Shown here piece by piece: positions 38,217 to 50,400 of a stretch of DNA of 64,000 nt. The translations under genes and the position numbers were made by a program. The notes beneath the pieces were generated by a model. That model worked only from the letters and a program-made list of their open reading frames with translations. It had not been told where the DNA came from and ran no database searches. The DNA lies in assembly GCF_964355755.1 (NCBI RefSeq), contig NC_092675.1, positions 20,164,912-20,228,911 of the forward strand, in the 5' to 3' direction. The DNA is from Antedon mediterranea (taxonomy: Eukaryota > Echinodermata > Crinoidea > Comatulida > Antedonidae). Each line of letters starts with the position of its first letter. The stretch's first letter is position 1.

Positions 38217-38787
38217 CTTTCAAAACATAAATGCAGAGAATTATGTAATTGATATGTACTGGTAAAATAAAATAAACATATTATATCGCATAATGAATAC
38301 ATAACAGGCATTGGTTAAAAATTGATTTTGATATCAATATAAAAACATGATATTCAATACCACAGGGGTCAGTTATTTATTTCAAGGTATTTGCAATTAG
38401 CGAAACGGAATGCCTATTAAACTAAATAGGCAAGTTTAATCCGTGAAACCAGTTAAGCCCATCACTCTAAAGGCTTTCTATTGAATTAAATTGTGGTCAT
38501 AAATCTATCAAGTAAAAGTATATTATCTATATTTAGAACTTGTTGATTGATTAATAGAAAGTACAAGAATAAAAAATAATCTTGTAAAGTTTATCTTGAC
38601 AATCAAATAATTAGATAACCTAATTCAGGTTAAATCATGAATTTGGAGTTTCTTGAAATGGCAAAAAAAAATCTTAAATGCATATTGAATTACTAGAATG
38701 ACATGGAATAAAGATAAACCTAAAGTGCATACCCATATGTAAGTCAATTGGGTCCCTTCTTCCCCTTTCTTGCTGCATCTTACTTTC

Positions 38788-39100
38788 AGCGAGTGAGTGG
38801 ACGAGCGGTTAAGACAGTGGAACCATAGCATCAGCAAGGGTTCAATGCTCACTCGCTCCATAGTTCTGGTGGTAGAACGAGTCTTCTCGGCTAAGGACTA
38901 TAAACCATAGATCCAGTGTACACATCTGCTTCATGTGCACTGTACACACATAAGAACGGTAGAAGACCTGTGTAAAAAGATAAAGCAACAAATCTGTGTC
39001 CTCTCCTTAAATAGAAAAAAAAAAACAGGTTAAGGCGGGTTCGAATTTGTGGTGTAAGCGGTGCTAAGCCATGCAAACTGTGGTAAGGCTACTTAACACC
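38788..39100 (+). repeat. tRNA-derived SINE with intact tRNA-like head
   Basis: AGCGAGTG at 38788-38795 pairs perfectly with CACTCGCT at 38850-38857, and the B box AGGGTTCAATGCT lies just before the latter, giving a 70-nt tRNA-like cloverleaf with GTGGACGAGCGGTTAAGAC as D-arm. A non-tRNA body follows (AAGGACTATAAACC, CTTCATGTGCACTGTACAC), which marks it as a SINE rather than a tRNA gene. The 3' limit is approximate. Confidence 0.65.
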
Positions 39101-39438
39101 AAGTGACAGACAGATCAATACTACTGACATCTGAGACAGGGAACCTGATCTTATTAATTCATATGGATAAACATAATCCCTTCAAATCCCGAGGGAAAGA
39201 AGACTTTGCCGAAATGTTTAACATAATCATTCTATAATCTATTCAGATAAAGACGATCAGTAGCATAGCCTCCTTTCTCCTTTCTATTTATGCAGCAGGC
39301 ATGTGTTTATGCATTTTGACTCATAACACAACATACATAAGTACATCTAACATTCAGAAATAAATAGTGTGTAAATTTGATTGGAATCTGATTATTTAAA
39401 TGATTATTTGTGACCGTTTGCAGCAATGTCTGCTATAC

Positions 39439-39714
39439 CTGTAGGTTTTCTTTGATTTGTTTTAAAACATTGGATAAAATACAGGGTTGATTGTACGATG
39501 GTGTACATTGTCCAGCAGCCTGATGTTTTTGCAGACTGGAAGCGATCAGGCTTTTATGGGAGAAGAAAGTTACATAATATGGAACATCTGGCCTCAAAGC
39601 TGAGCTGTCATGGCTGGGAAACATATTGGCACAATTTGCAGCTGGATCTTGCAAAGGATAACCACTAACTGCGGGTCCTAAATGGCACAGTGAAACCACA
39701 ACAAAGCAACACAT
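39439..39714 (-). CDS. First exon of a secreted protein, faint Reeler-domain resemblance (partial)
   Basis: An ATG at 39714 opens 92 codons that end at a good donor (CTACAG then GTATAG, 39438). Residues 1-17 look like a short signal peptide (MCCFVVVSLCHLGPAVS). The next part, GYPLQDPAANCANMFPSH, then PYYVTFF, resembles the start of Reeler domains (GYPxGxPxxxCxxMxPxH, then PYxI), found in reelin, FRRS1 and insect defence proteins. The remainder does not follow that domain well. The downstream exon was not found with confidence; 38216-37981 is a candidate. No expression evidence. Treat as a probable gene start of unknown product. Confidence 0.4.
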
Positions 39715-42700
39715 AAAATAAAAGCCAGTGTTTTCAACTTGCTATAATTAATTTCAGTAATGTCCGTAGTATACAAAATGTCAGTAACCTTTAACATGTC
39801 ACGTTAAAGATTCACATATTTTCGAGCGCGAGCTGAGTTGTGTAGTGTTGTTTGACGCATCATGAAAACAAAGGCCACCATTCTCTTTTTTTACTCATAC
39901 TGTCGTGAAAATGTGTGATTTTTCCATAATTTTAAGTTTATATGTATTTCTATATTTATCTCCATTTCTGTAGGCTCATATTGGATAAAATTTCCGTAGC
40001 AATTCGACATTCAGTAGTACTTGAGAACTCTTAAAAAGGAGACAACCAGAAAACTTCTTATAGCTGTCTACATAATGTCAACTTAATCCAAGACCAAAAT
40101 GGTCCGCAATATTTATACAAATACATCATTCATAAAGACAAAATCATTCTTAATGAAAATTTTATGAAACATTTATTATACACCATCAAAATTACACAAT
40201 GTATAAAGAGAGAAAAAAATAAATGTATACAAATCACCTATTATTAACAAATTACCTCATGAAAAAAATAAACTGAGGCTGCTATTATACATATTTGTTT
40301 ATTAATACAAATATCACTTTATCCCTTTTATATATATAATATGTCACCATATTCTTTAATATTTATATATGTACCCTCCTAGCCCTTACATTTACACTTC
40401 TGATTTATTTAATTTTTTTTGAATTTGTTAAGTATGTATAATATGTAATTGTTGTAATAAATACAATGGCAGTGAAAAAAGGCCATTTGGTTTATTTCCT
40501 GCCTAATATACAATATACCCCTACCTACCAGTAAATAGCTAATTTGGTGTCCCATCTTGTAGATAAACACAACAATCCTGAACTTCTAGTACATAATTTG
40601 TTACCTATAGTACTATATCATTTATTTTAAAACCACCTTGGTCCCGACTGCTGCTACAAAAAAATACAATAAATTAAAAAAATAATGCAAACAATGAGTG
40701 TAACTTTGTAGAATTTAAAGTTAATATAAATATACGAGAAGAATTAAAGATTTATAAATTCAATTTTTAAACAGTATGATTTATGTTAATAATTATCAAA
40801 GATAATAACAGGATTATTTATAATTAAACTGAAGGATTATCTTATTTATTTTTTAATTTATAATTCTTTTCATTGATAATTTATTGTTACGATATCCTGA
40901 TAATAGCATGCACAATAATTGAAAATTGAATTTCATTTATATCAAATAATACTTAGCAATATTTTGAAGTTTAGTAACAACAAAGGAAGTACTGTACTGT
41001 ATGTACATACTGTAAATGTCACTTGAAAGGAAATGTAGTAATCATATCAAGCAACCTACATACACCCTTGATCTGAAAAACTCAAACAGGACATGAATTT
41101 AAAAACAATAGATTGAACAAGATAAAAGAGTATATAAAATCACCTCATGAAAAATATAAGAGGTTTATCTTCATGTCATAGCTAATATAGATCCTTCATA
41201 TGGGTTGACCTTTTGTCAAGTTCAAAGGCATATCCCATATGGTAACCAGACTTATAAATATTATTATTCATCCTAGGGTTTAAAGGTCAAAGTTGACACA
41301 CAAAAAACATACTGTGGGTATAATTTTATATCGCTATGACTTTACACAACCATGGTATAAACAACTAATGGTTTAAAATTTGTTACAAACAATTAAAATA
41401 AATTGAATTTTTCACTAAAACAATTATAATTCTTGTTGGCAAAAATACCATGCTTTGTTGTCGTGAATATGGACACATTTATTATCTCTTTTTTTTAAAC
41501 TCAAAAACATCTTAGACATGAACATAATGTTTAATTGGAGAATAAAACAAATTATACTCGGAAGACATGATTAAATGTAGCACATTCATGGTCAAGGTTC
41601 ATACATTACAAATAATAATAATATATTTGTAATTTCCTTTCACCTGAATATTATTTTAAAATCTATAAAAATATGATTCAGTTACTGTATACCTAGATGT
41701 GATAATATTACTTTCAAAATAAATAAATTTCTGTTACAATTTACAGTACTACATTTTAAGACAGTTATTGAACATGGTTGATCAAAATAGAAACATACAG
41801 AAATATCTAATATTTTCTCAGAATTTTGTCTCAAATCCTGGTGTGAATCTGGTAGGTGAAGATTGTGATGGGGTAAGAAAGTTGGGGTTGACTTACCATG
41901 CCCATCTTGCTCATGACATTACACATAACTATTATAATTAAAACAAACATGATATTTCCATCATATTCTCCTCACAACCACATTCTAAATTCATTTTAAG
42001 AATATGGTTTATACATATTATTGCTAATAATACACACTACAACATCTATTTTACTACTTAAAAGTGTTTAAAATGTAGTAATCAAAACAAGAAATACAAT
42101 TTTAAAATGTACACATAAATAACTATTTAAATAGACATACAGCTTTTAACAATAAATATATGTCCAATTAAACTATGGAATCACTATCTTTTTTCATTAA
42201 AAATTAAAAAAAAAACATATTCTTTGCACATTTCATACTGTAGAAAATTAAATTAATATTCTAGCACCAAAAAAAAAATTGAATAATGGTCATTACAATT
42301 TTAATTGAGAAAATGAGTTGTGGTGAAAATGGTGGCAATAGTTCCAATAACTTCAAAGCACTCTTAAGTTCCTAAAAGCCGACATTTAAAATTGCATTGA
42401 AATAATATACAAAAATATAGGAAATATGATTTGTGATTTAACAAATGACATAAAAAATATATATACTAAATGTATAAAAAAGAGTTTTGATAACTTTCCC
42501 ACTCTGAAGATACTCTGCTGAGCAGTAATACTTCAATTTTTTGTGACAGCAAGTTGTGTTATGCTTTAAACTGGGTTCTTTTTCAACATGATGCTACAAA
42601 CATTTGAATAACATTGTTATATTTCTGATCATAGAAGATTTCTTTTTCGTTTCTATTTAACATGAAAATAAATCTGACACCAATGCAACAGATACTAAGA

Positions 42701-42856
42701 ATTACATTTTGTGTAGTTGCGGAAGCTATCACAAATTCAGATGACAACACATTCAACAAGCATACTGATCAAGGATGATGACACACAATTTAAATAAATC
42801 AACAAATAATAAGATGAGTGAGAGAATGCAGAATACTAGCAATACTTTTGGAATCT
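39715..42856. other. AT-rich spacer and probable CHSY1 3' UTR
   Basis: No coding exon is seen. The right part must contain the CHSY1 3' UTR, since that gene's stop codon is at 42857 on the minus strand; several TTTATT (minus-strand AATAAA) occurrences are candidate poly(A) signals and none could be chosen. The left part may hold the promoter of the minus-strand exon at 39714. No MITE or SINE was recognised. Confidence 0.5.
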
Positions 42857-44401
42857 TCAGGCTGCAGTTGGTTCTTTTTTATACTTATCTAGCATTTTCA
42901 CAAGTTGTGCATTACTAGCGTATGTCCCAGCTTTTGACCCTAAGCACATATGATACTGACGTTGATCGATGTTTTCATCGCATACTACATTGTGGTAAAT
43001 ATGCACAAGTCCAGGATCAGGTGCACGGAATATAGTTAAATTGCTAGAAACAAATTTTTGAAATAGGTCAACGTCTTCCAGACCCCAACCAATGATTGAT
43101 GCATCCATCCCGCCTACTGTATTCAGGTCTTCGTTGTATAGACAAACCAGACCATAACCATAATGGCGAAAAAATCCCAAATCTTTCCCAATAACAAGCG
43201 GGCTGTTTGGTCGCATATTCTGTCCATAAACTACATTTGGATTATACTGGCTAAAAACTTCGGGAAAATAAACTTGTTTACCACGCTTTGTATTTTCCCT
43301 ACATCTATCTAGGAAGCCTTCAGATAAATACATATCGACGTCTACAAAAAACATCAACGCATTGCTTAAGTACTGCGAAGCACCAAGTTGTAACGCTAAT
43401 CCCCTCGAGAAATCGCCAATTGCACGTAGAACTCGCAACTCCGTCCATGGATAGCGTACTTGATAACTAGCGACCAGCTGTTCTATTTCCGCTGACGGAT
43501 CATTCTCTGGCGCTTTGAATAAAACAATTAAAAGTTTAACGTTCTCTTTTAGTAGAAGGCACGTTTGTTCAAAGTTTGACATGAATCGCTGGAAAGTATC
43601 ATATCTACCAGACAGAGGCATTATAAAGTGAATTGCCTCTTTGACTTGTCTTCTTTGGTTTAAATAATATAAACTTTTTACTGGCGACAAAATAGAGTTT
43701 TGAGATAGACTCTCCGACTCTTTGATAAATTTTTTACTAAGCTCTTCGTTGTCGATGAATTGAATTTCACAGAACGACTGTTGGACATAAAGGTGACGAC
43801 GCACTGGAAGCTTCCGTGTCTTTCCTTTATGTTTATTATATATAAGTAATAAATCAAGAATGTAATCCACGCCAAAGTGCGGAACTACTCTTGTATATCC
43901 ATACAAAATTTCTTTAAAATCAACGACTCTTCCTACTTTCATAGAGTTCGCATTTGTAAGCAGCATAACTTGTAGAATAATATCCTCCATAGCAGATACT
44001 AATGGCTTGCTATTTCTTTTTCTTGGTAAGTCAGTTTTTTCACTGAATGTAAATTTGGACATAAATTGCCACGCTAAAACATCTTCATGTTTTTCAGGTA
44101 AGTACTTCACCAATCCTGGTTTTAAACCAAGTTTAGCGGTAATTGAATCAAATTTTCTTCCACTACGATCAATTTTTTCATTAAGTATGTTTTTCATACT
44201 AAGCATTTCTCGGTGTAGGTGGAACTTTTTTAGTTGATAATCCATTGCTTTAATTGACATTAAATAAGTATGTAGACGGTACATATATGGTGTCCGTTTG
44301 ATGGGATGTAACGTGATAGCTTTGTGAACGTCGGCAGTTCTTAAATTCCCTGTGTATGCGGTGTCCGATTGGCTGTAATTATTGTAGAATAATGACTGCA
44401 T
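42857..44401 (-). CDS. CHSY1: CHSY1 exon 2: C-terminal CHGN transferase domain
   Basis: Residues 267-780 of the protein. The first 250 form the linker region typical of the family (HKAITLHPIKR, YRLHTY, DFKEILYGYTRV, DYILDLLLIY). The catalytic part begins near IHFIMPLSGRYDTF. It carries FFVDVDMYL (DVD) and GWGLEDVDLF, followed by VHIYHNVVCDENIDQRQYH and CLGSKAGTY near the end. In vertebrates this half adds N-acetylgalactosamine. The ATG at 44401 is not the translation start: it directly follows an acceptor (TTTTCTAG) and matches an internal vertebrate Met. Confidence 0.95.
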   Translation of the reverse strand: MQSLFYNNYSQSDTAYTGNLRTADVHKAITLHPIKRTPYMYRLHTYLMSIKAMDYQLKKFHLHREMLSMKNILNEKIDRSGRKFDSITAKLGLKPGLVKYLPEKHEDVLAWQFMSKFTFSEKTDLPRKRNSKPLVSAMEDIILQVMLLTNANSMKVGRVVDFKEILYGYTRVVPHFGVDYILDLLLIYNKHKGKTRKLPVRRHLYVQQSFCEIQFIDNEELSKKFIKESESLSQNSILSPVKSLYYLNQRRQVKEAIHFIMPLSGRYDTFQRFMSNFEQTCLLLKENVKLLIVLFKAPENDPSAEIEQLVASYQVRYPWTELRVLRAIGDFSRGLALQLGASQYLSNALMFFVDVDMYLSEGFLDRCRENTKRGKQVYFPEVFSQYNPNVVYGQNMRPNSPLVIGKDLGFFRHYGYGLVCLYNEDLNTVGGMDASIIGWGLEDVDLFQKFVSSNLTIFRAPDPGLVHIYHNVVCDENIDQRQYHMCLGSKAGTYASNAQLVKMLDKYKKEPTAA

Positions 44402-47400
44402 CTAGAAAAGTAAATTTTAAAAAATTTTAGTTTATGATGGGATTAAAGACATGAATTAAATTAATGCTTATAATATAGTCATTTTGGGTATTGCTAAACA
44501 CCGCAAACCCCGCAAACCCCCGCAAACCTCAAAAAAAACATAGCAAACCCCACCGAACCAACATAAAAGTGATTGAATCATGTAGTGTACAACCCACTGG
44601 GTATATCCATGTAAAAAAAATATTAAATTTCTACTGTTAACAACTTATTTTTGGGGTAAAACATCATTTTTTGGTCAAAAATGATTGTTAAACCCCGCAA
44701 ACCTCCAAAAAACCATAGCAAACCCCACCGAACCAACATTAAAGTGATTGAATAATGTAGTGTACGACCCACTGGGTATATAAATATTAAATTTCTACTG
44801 TTAACTACTTTTTTGCGGATAAAACATCATTTTTTGGTTAAAAATTAGCAATCATTTTTTACCAAAAAATGATGTTTTACCCCAAAAATAAATAGTTAAC
44901 AGTAGAAATTTAATATTTTTTTTACATGGATATACCCAGTGGGTTGTACACTACATGATTCAATCACTTTTATGTTGGTTCGGTGGGGTTTGCAATATTT
45001 TTTTGGAGGTTTGCGGGGTTTAGCAATCAATTTTGACCAAAAAATGATGTTTTACCCCAAAAATAAGTTGTTAACAGTAGAAATTTAATTTTTTTTTTAC
45101 ATGGATATACCCAGTAGGTTGTACACTACATGATTCAATCACTTTTATGTTGGTTCGATGGGGTTTGCTATGTTTTTTTGGAGGTTTGCGGGGGTTTGCG
45201 GGGTTTGCGGTGTTTAGCAATACCCGTCATTTTTATCAACAATTCCCTATTTATTGGAATAATGAGAAACTGGTAAACAAATAAAAAATTGTCTATTATT
45301 AAACAGTATATCATATTTTTTAATAATATTGTATGACAGACATCAAGTCCGGTAGTTGACTGTCCCATTGTCAGGTATGAGCCTAAAGATAATAATTTAA
45401 TTTATTATTACATGTTTTAATAATATAGATTGAGTATAATTTCTATTAATTTCTGGACAATAAATTAATTAAGAACCTCGTAAATGTATTCCCTCCCATC
45501 ACAGAGAGAGGATATTGTTGGTTTATCCAGGTAAGCTTGCACGATATAGACTATTCAGGTTTTAATATCCAATAAATATAGAAGAATAAGGTTGCATAGA
45601 AGAATTGAAGGATTTAATTTGATTTTATTCCAAAAATAATTTATAATAATAGTAGCAAGTATTAACAAATAAACATGCACCTAAAACAATTGATACTATA
45701 AAAATACAGTGTTAAGTAGGACACTTGAAATAAGAGCATTTTTAAAAACACAACCATACTACTTATATATGCACTCAAATCAACCCTAGTCATCACATAA
45801 AGTGCGAATGCTGAACTATAGATCCGGAGGTTGTTGGCTTTGTTTTGAGAAAATCACAAGAGTTCTCAAATATAATAATATGAGTACTGTATTCGGTTCA
45901 ATTATTTCATTTCATTTATTTATCGGACTTCACAAACAATGTTTACAAGTTTCAATTATGTCACAGTTGGGCAAAACATGTTGTTAGTCTACTTGGCTAA
46001 TTAGCAACAAATATTTCTTTGTATACGGTAAATAATTATTTTCATAGTTAAAAACTTATTAAATTAAATATATATATTTTTTTCATTTATAATGTAAATA
46101 ATAACATCAAGAATGAACTATATTCATTATATATTCTGTTTGCTTACTCAACCGTAGCAATTGTATGAAAATTTGACATTAACACAAAATACGCTAAACC
46201 CTGAGGAATAATACTAAAGCTTTATGGAAAGAATACAACAACAGGATATTGGAGGGATACTCTTAGAATTGGATAATACACTGAAAGCTGTACTATAAAC
46301 ACATTATACACTTGATCACTTGTGACAATATAAGCACATTACATAATGCAAATTTAGTCCATAGTTACAGCACATCTTTAAGCAGCTGACAATTTTAATA
46401 TTAGTTGATTTGGTTAAATCAGTTTTACTTTTTGTGTCTGCTTCCCCTAGAGTGGGGTAATATGGGGTGGAGTGGACATAATGTAATTGCAGTAGCCACA
46501 CCGGTGTAGCTTTTGGTATGGTACAATTATAGTAAGAAAAACTTTGCACATACATGCAGATATGCCAGCCCTAGGGCCAGATAAGATTACCACTGAACAT
46601 ACCTGAACTACAAATGTCCCTACTGTACTTGGGGACCTGTATTTCATAAAGCGAGGGCCTTGACATTGTATGTCAATGTAATTTATCATTGTTAAACATT
46701 TATTATGAGGATTTTTAACACAATAATTATTTTTATTACCACCAATTTGGCCTTGGAATATACTATTGCTATCTATTACTATAACTTGTTTTGTACTCTT
46801 TTTAATGGAAACAAAGTATTTTTTTAAAATAAAGATTTCAATCACTATCACTAGAAAGTACTTAGACCTTTAAACTGGTTAAAGTATGTACAGTACTTGA
46901 CGCGAGTTTGAAACCCTTATAAAATAATAAACATTGCCCTGAGGTATGAGAATCTCTTGCAGCTTTCAGTAGTGATGATTATTATCTAGAAAATAATATC
47001 TCAATAAATCTCATTGTAAAAAGAATATGCCTCAAGCATTTAACATTAAATTCGCCAATAATTGATTCTTTTTCATTCTCAGATTGCAATGCATTTTTAT
47101 TACGCTGCCGAAAGTAAAATTCCACCAACCACAGCGACAGAACCCCTGTAGAACGCATACAAAGGTTGTGACGCGGCCAGGTCTGCCAGCTGTCGTCATC
47201 TGAAGTAACTTTCAATCGGTGCTAATCAAAGCTTTCCAACAGTGACTGTGGAAAGAGTTAAGTAGACTTGGTCCGTTATACTCTAACATCACATTAATAG
47301 TTAATTGATTTCACACATACACACAGTAAGGCTGATTGCATGCATAATTATATACATCTTTATTGGTAATTTGTCATACAGCAGAAAAAATCCAATTCAT

Positions 47401-50400
47401 GTTTGAGTATTAAACCATAATCTAATTAAATAAAGGTGAATAAAGCGAACCTTGAAGAACAGTAAGCAAATTATACTAATTTAAAAATAAATATAAACTA
47501 TTATGAATATACTGTTGCATTTGGTTAACTAGGAATATGATGAGTAATAAGTTATGACTTCTGGTTAATGCCGCAAAGTTCAATATCTCAATTATGTTCA
47601 AAATCCCATTTGTATAAGACACATTTTAGTCATACTACTGTATATACAGTAGTTTTAAAAAAAGGTTACAGTAATATTTAATAATATAAATAATTGTAAA
47701 TATGTTATATAACATGAACGGCCTATACTTTTAATAGTCGTATTGGATAATATATACTAGTCTTATTCAGGCCTTGTCTTTCTAAAATTGTAGGTGTGCT
47801 ATAAATGGCACTCCTCAATACATTCATGGGAGCTGTAGGTGTGCCGTTTGTATTTTGTTGTGTAGAAGTTTACCCAATTTTAATGTACTGTAAATCGCAC
47901 TCCTAAAGGGAAGTTTAGGAGTGTGCTAGGTGAGTAATCGCACTCGCTTACCTCAAAAGAAAAGGTCTGCCTATTGTAGTGCTTAGTCAGTCTGAATCAA
48001 TATAATATATACAAAAAAATATTGAATCTTAATTTTTCCCTTGGTGTAAGGTAAAATACTTAAATTGAAGTAATTAAAAGTACACAGAAGGACAATGGCC
48101 TTGACAAACAGCCTACTATCTTAATACCAATATATATTTTATTTATCAGGCAAGAACTATGGAAATATTGTCAAGCCACTTTTTTGATCACCAATAAATA
48201 CTACACAGTCTGTTACTATTGAGAATAGCATTAAAAATTAATGTTTTCCTAGCCAGAATCTGATTAAATTATGAATAGATTTAAGTCGTAAAAGTAGAAA
48301 GAGTAATATATAAAACATAGTACAGTGGTGCTGTACTACATTATACGAGTACCACTAATAAAAACTACAACACTCCTACTCTCAACTCCTTGGTTTATAC
48401 AGTCAGTGTACATAGTTTTTTTTCTCTTTTGTGGCGTTAACCACTATTTTATTCATTTCATTCTCAAATGATCAATACAATGATTTTACACTTCATCCAA
48501 ATATATATTCCCTTGTTATTCTGTTCTGTTGTTTTCTTGTACTTTCTTTTATCTTTAGTACGATTTGATCGAAAACAATTCGGTCAAATATATATATATA
48601 TATATTTATACTTTTATATGTATTATCCACTTTTTTCATTATTTTCTTTTATTTTAACTATTCCTTTCTACAATAGGTCTATGTCTCTGTACATAGTTAC
48701 TGAACATTAAAAATATTGTTATGAACTATTCACGACCTAGCAAAACATTAAGGCTAGAAGTCAAGTAGGGTAATTATTTCAATTCAATGGTGAGAAAGTT
48801 ATGAAGCAGAGTGATTTTGTAACCTGCTGACTTCAGAAGGCCTGCAGATTGTCTTGCTTAAAAACGTCAAGCAAATAGCCTTTGTTTTTTACCTAATTGA
48901 ACACACACATTAACAGGCTACAAGTTACACTAAATGTGTTCATATAAAATTATGTATCGGAGTGAATTCTTTACAGTGAAGATTAATATAGATCATGTTT
49001 TGACATAAAGCGATTCCAATATTCCTTTCCAATATAGGTCACTATGTAGTACGTATAATATGTAGGTGTGAAATAATAATATACTGAGAGTTTATAATTT
49101 ATTACCATGCTAATTTATTGTTCAACTACTACACTAACAATAACATCCACTCCTGATTGTGCTATTAACACCCCCACAGAATGTTGGTTGGTTTAGTTAA
49201 CCATGATATCTTTTCATATTACAGTACTTATGTTATATAAATTTCCTGTGTTTGATGAGAGGGCTATTGTCAATATATGTAACTTACTAAAGCTAAACAC
49301 AAAGTACAGTAGACACAGGCTTTAATTTTGCTACTAAAAAAGTTTATGTTTATAAATGTAAACAAAAAATCCTTTTAAAGTTTTTTTTTTTTACAATTAT
49401 GTGAAGATGCCAGCAGCCAATTGGTCAACAGATTGGTCAGGCAGATTTTGTAATGTGAAGATGCCAATGGGTAAACAGTCAGGGCTTAAAAATGCCAATA
49501 GGTAAACAGAACCTAGGCAGATTTTCACAGTATTTTTATTACCACACTAAAAATACTGCTCAAAGGCACAGTTCCCATTATGAACTTTGTGCAAAATCAT
49601 GTCAATATCTAGGGACAGTAGAAACATGTTTTGATTTGGAAATTGCTTTTTTTAATAACTGTACAATAATTATGCCAATCAAGATTAAAGAGTGTAGATG
49701 TATTTCTGTATATTTTGATACATTTCGTATGTTGGACGTCTAGCCTCTTATGAGTCATAGTACTGTACTGACCATCTGTTTGGGGTTTAAAGGAATGTCA
49801 AATAATTTGCAATATTAAAGAGAAATTCTTTTATAAAACAACTTGTAACCTATAATTGCTCTTTCGTTGGAAGAAGGCATTAGCATAAAATGTTGTTTTC
49901 ATTCATTTTCAACTAGTCTCGAAAGTTTATACAAGTTATAAGCTATAGTTGACACATATTTTCTATATCAGAGTTGCATTGCAGTTTAATTAGTCAAGCT
50001 AAAAACTCAAAAGCATTACAAAACAATAGGAAGCTATTAAATGTATTCACAATGTAAAAGTTCACTTTCTACATTAAGGAAATAACTTATGACAATTAAT
50101 AAATGGTATAATGAATAGAACAAAAGATTAAGAAAATCAGTATAATGGTGCAAGTCCGTAACCAGGGGTTCATAGGGTTTGTTAAGCTCTGTCTACACTA
50201 TCAAACTAGTAAGTGTAAAGTGCCCAAATATGGTAGTAATATGATGTCATCGTTTCCATATATGGGCACATCACAGAGCTTTAGGAAGTGGTATGATGAT
50301 GAATAGTATTGAGTCTATCATCTACTGTACTTAACAAACTATGTCTACAGTAATTCAAAGGGATGCTAATTATCTATTAACCAATTTCTTATCAGGACTT

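Noticed and set aside
38788-38857. Functional tRNA gene
   Set aside because: The cloverleaf stem pairs, but the anticodon arm is not clean and a SINE body follows directly.
46447-46851. 134-codon minus-strand ORF in the CHSY1 intron
   Set aside because: Longest unexplained ORF of the intron, but composition is random, no domain is recognisable, and it overlaps another frame with equal claim.
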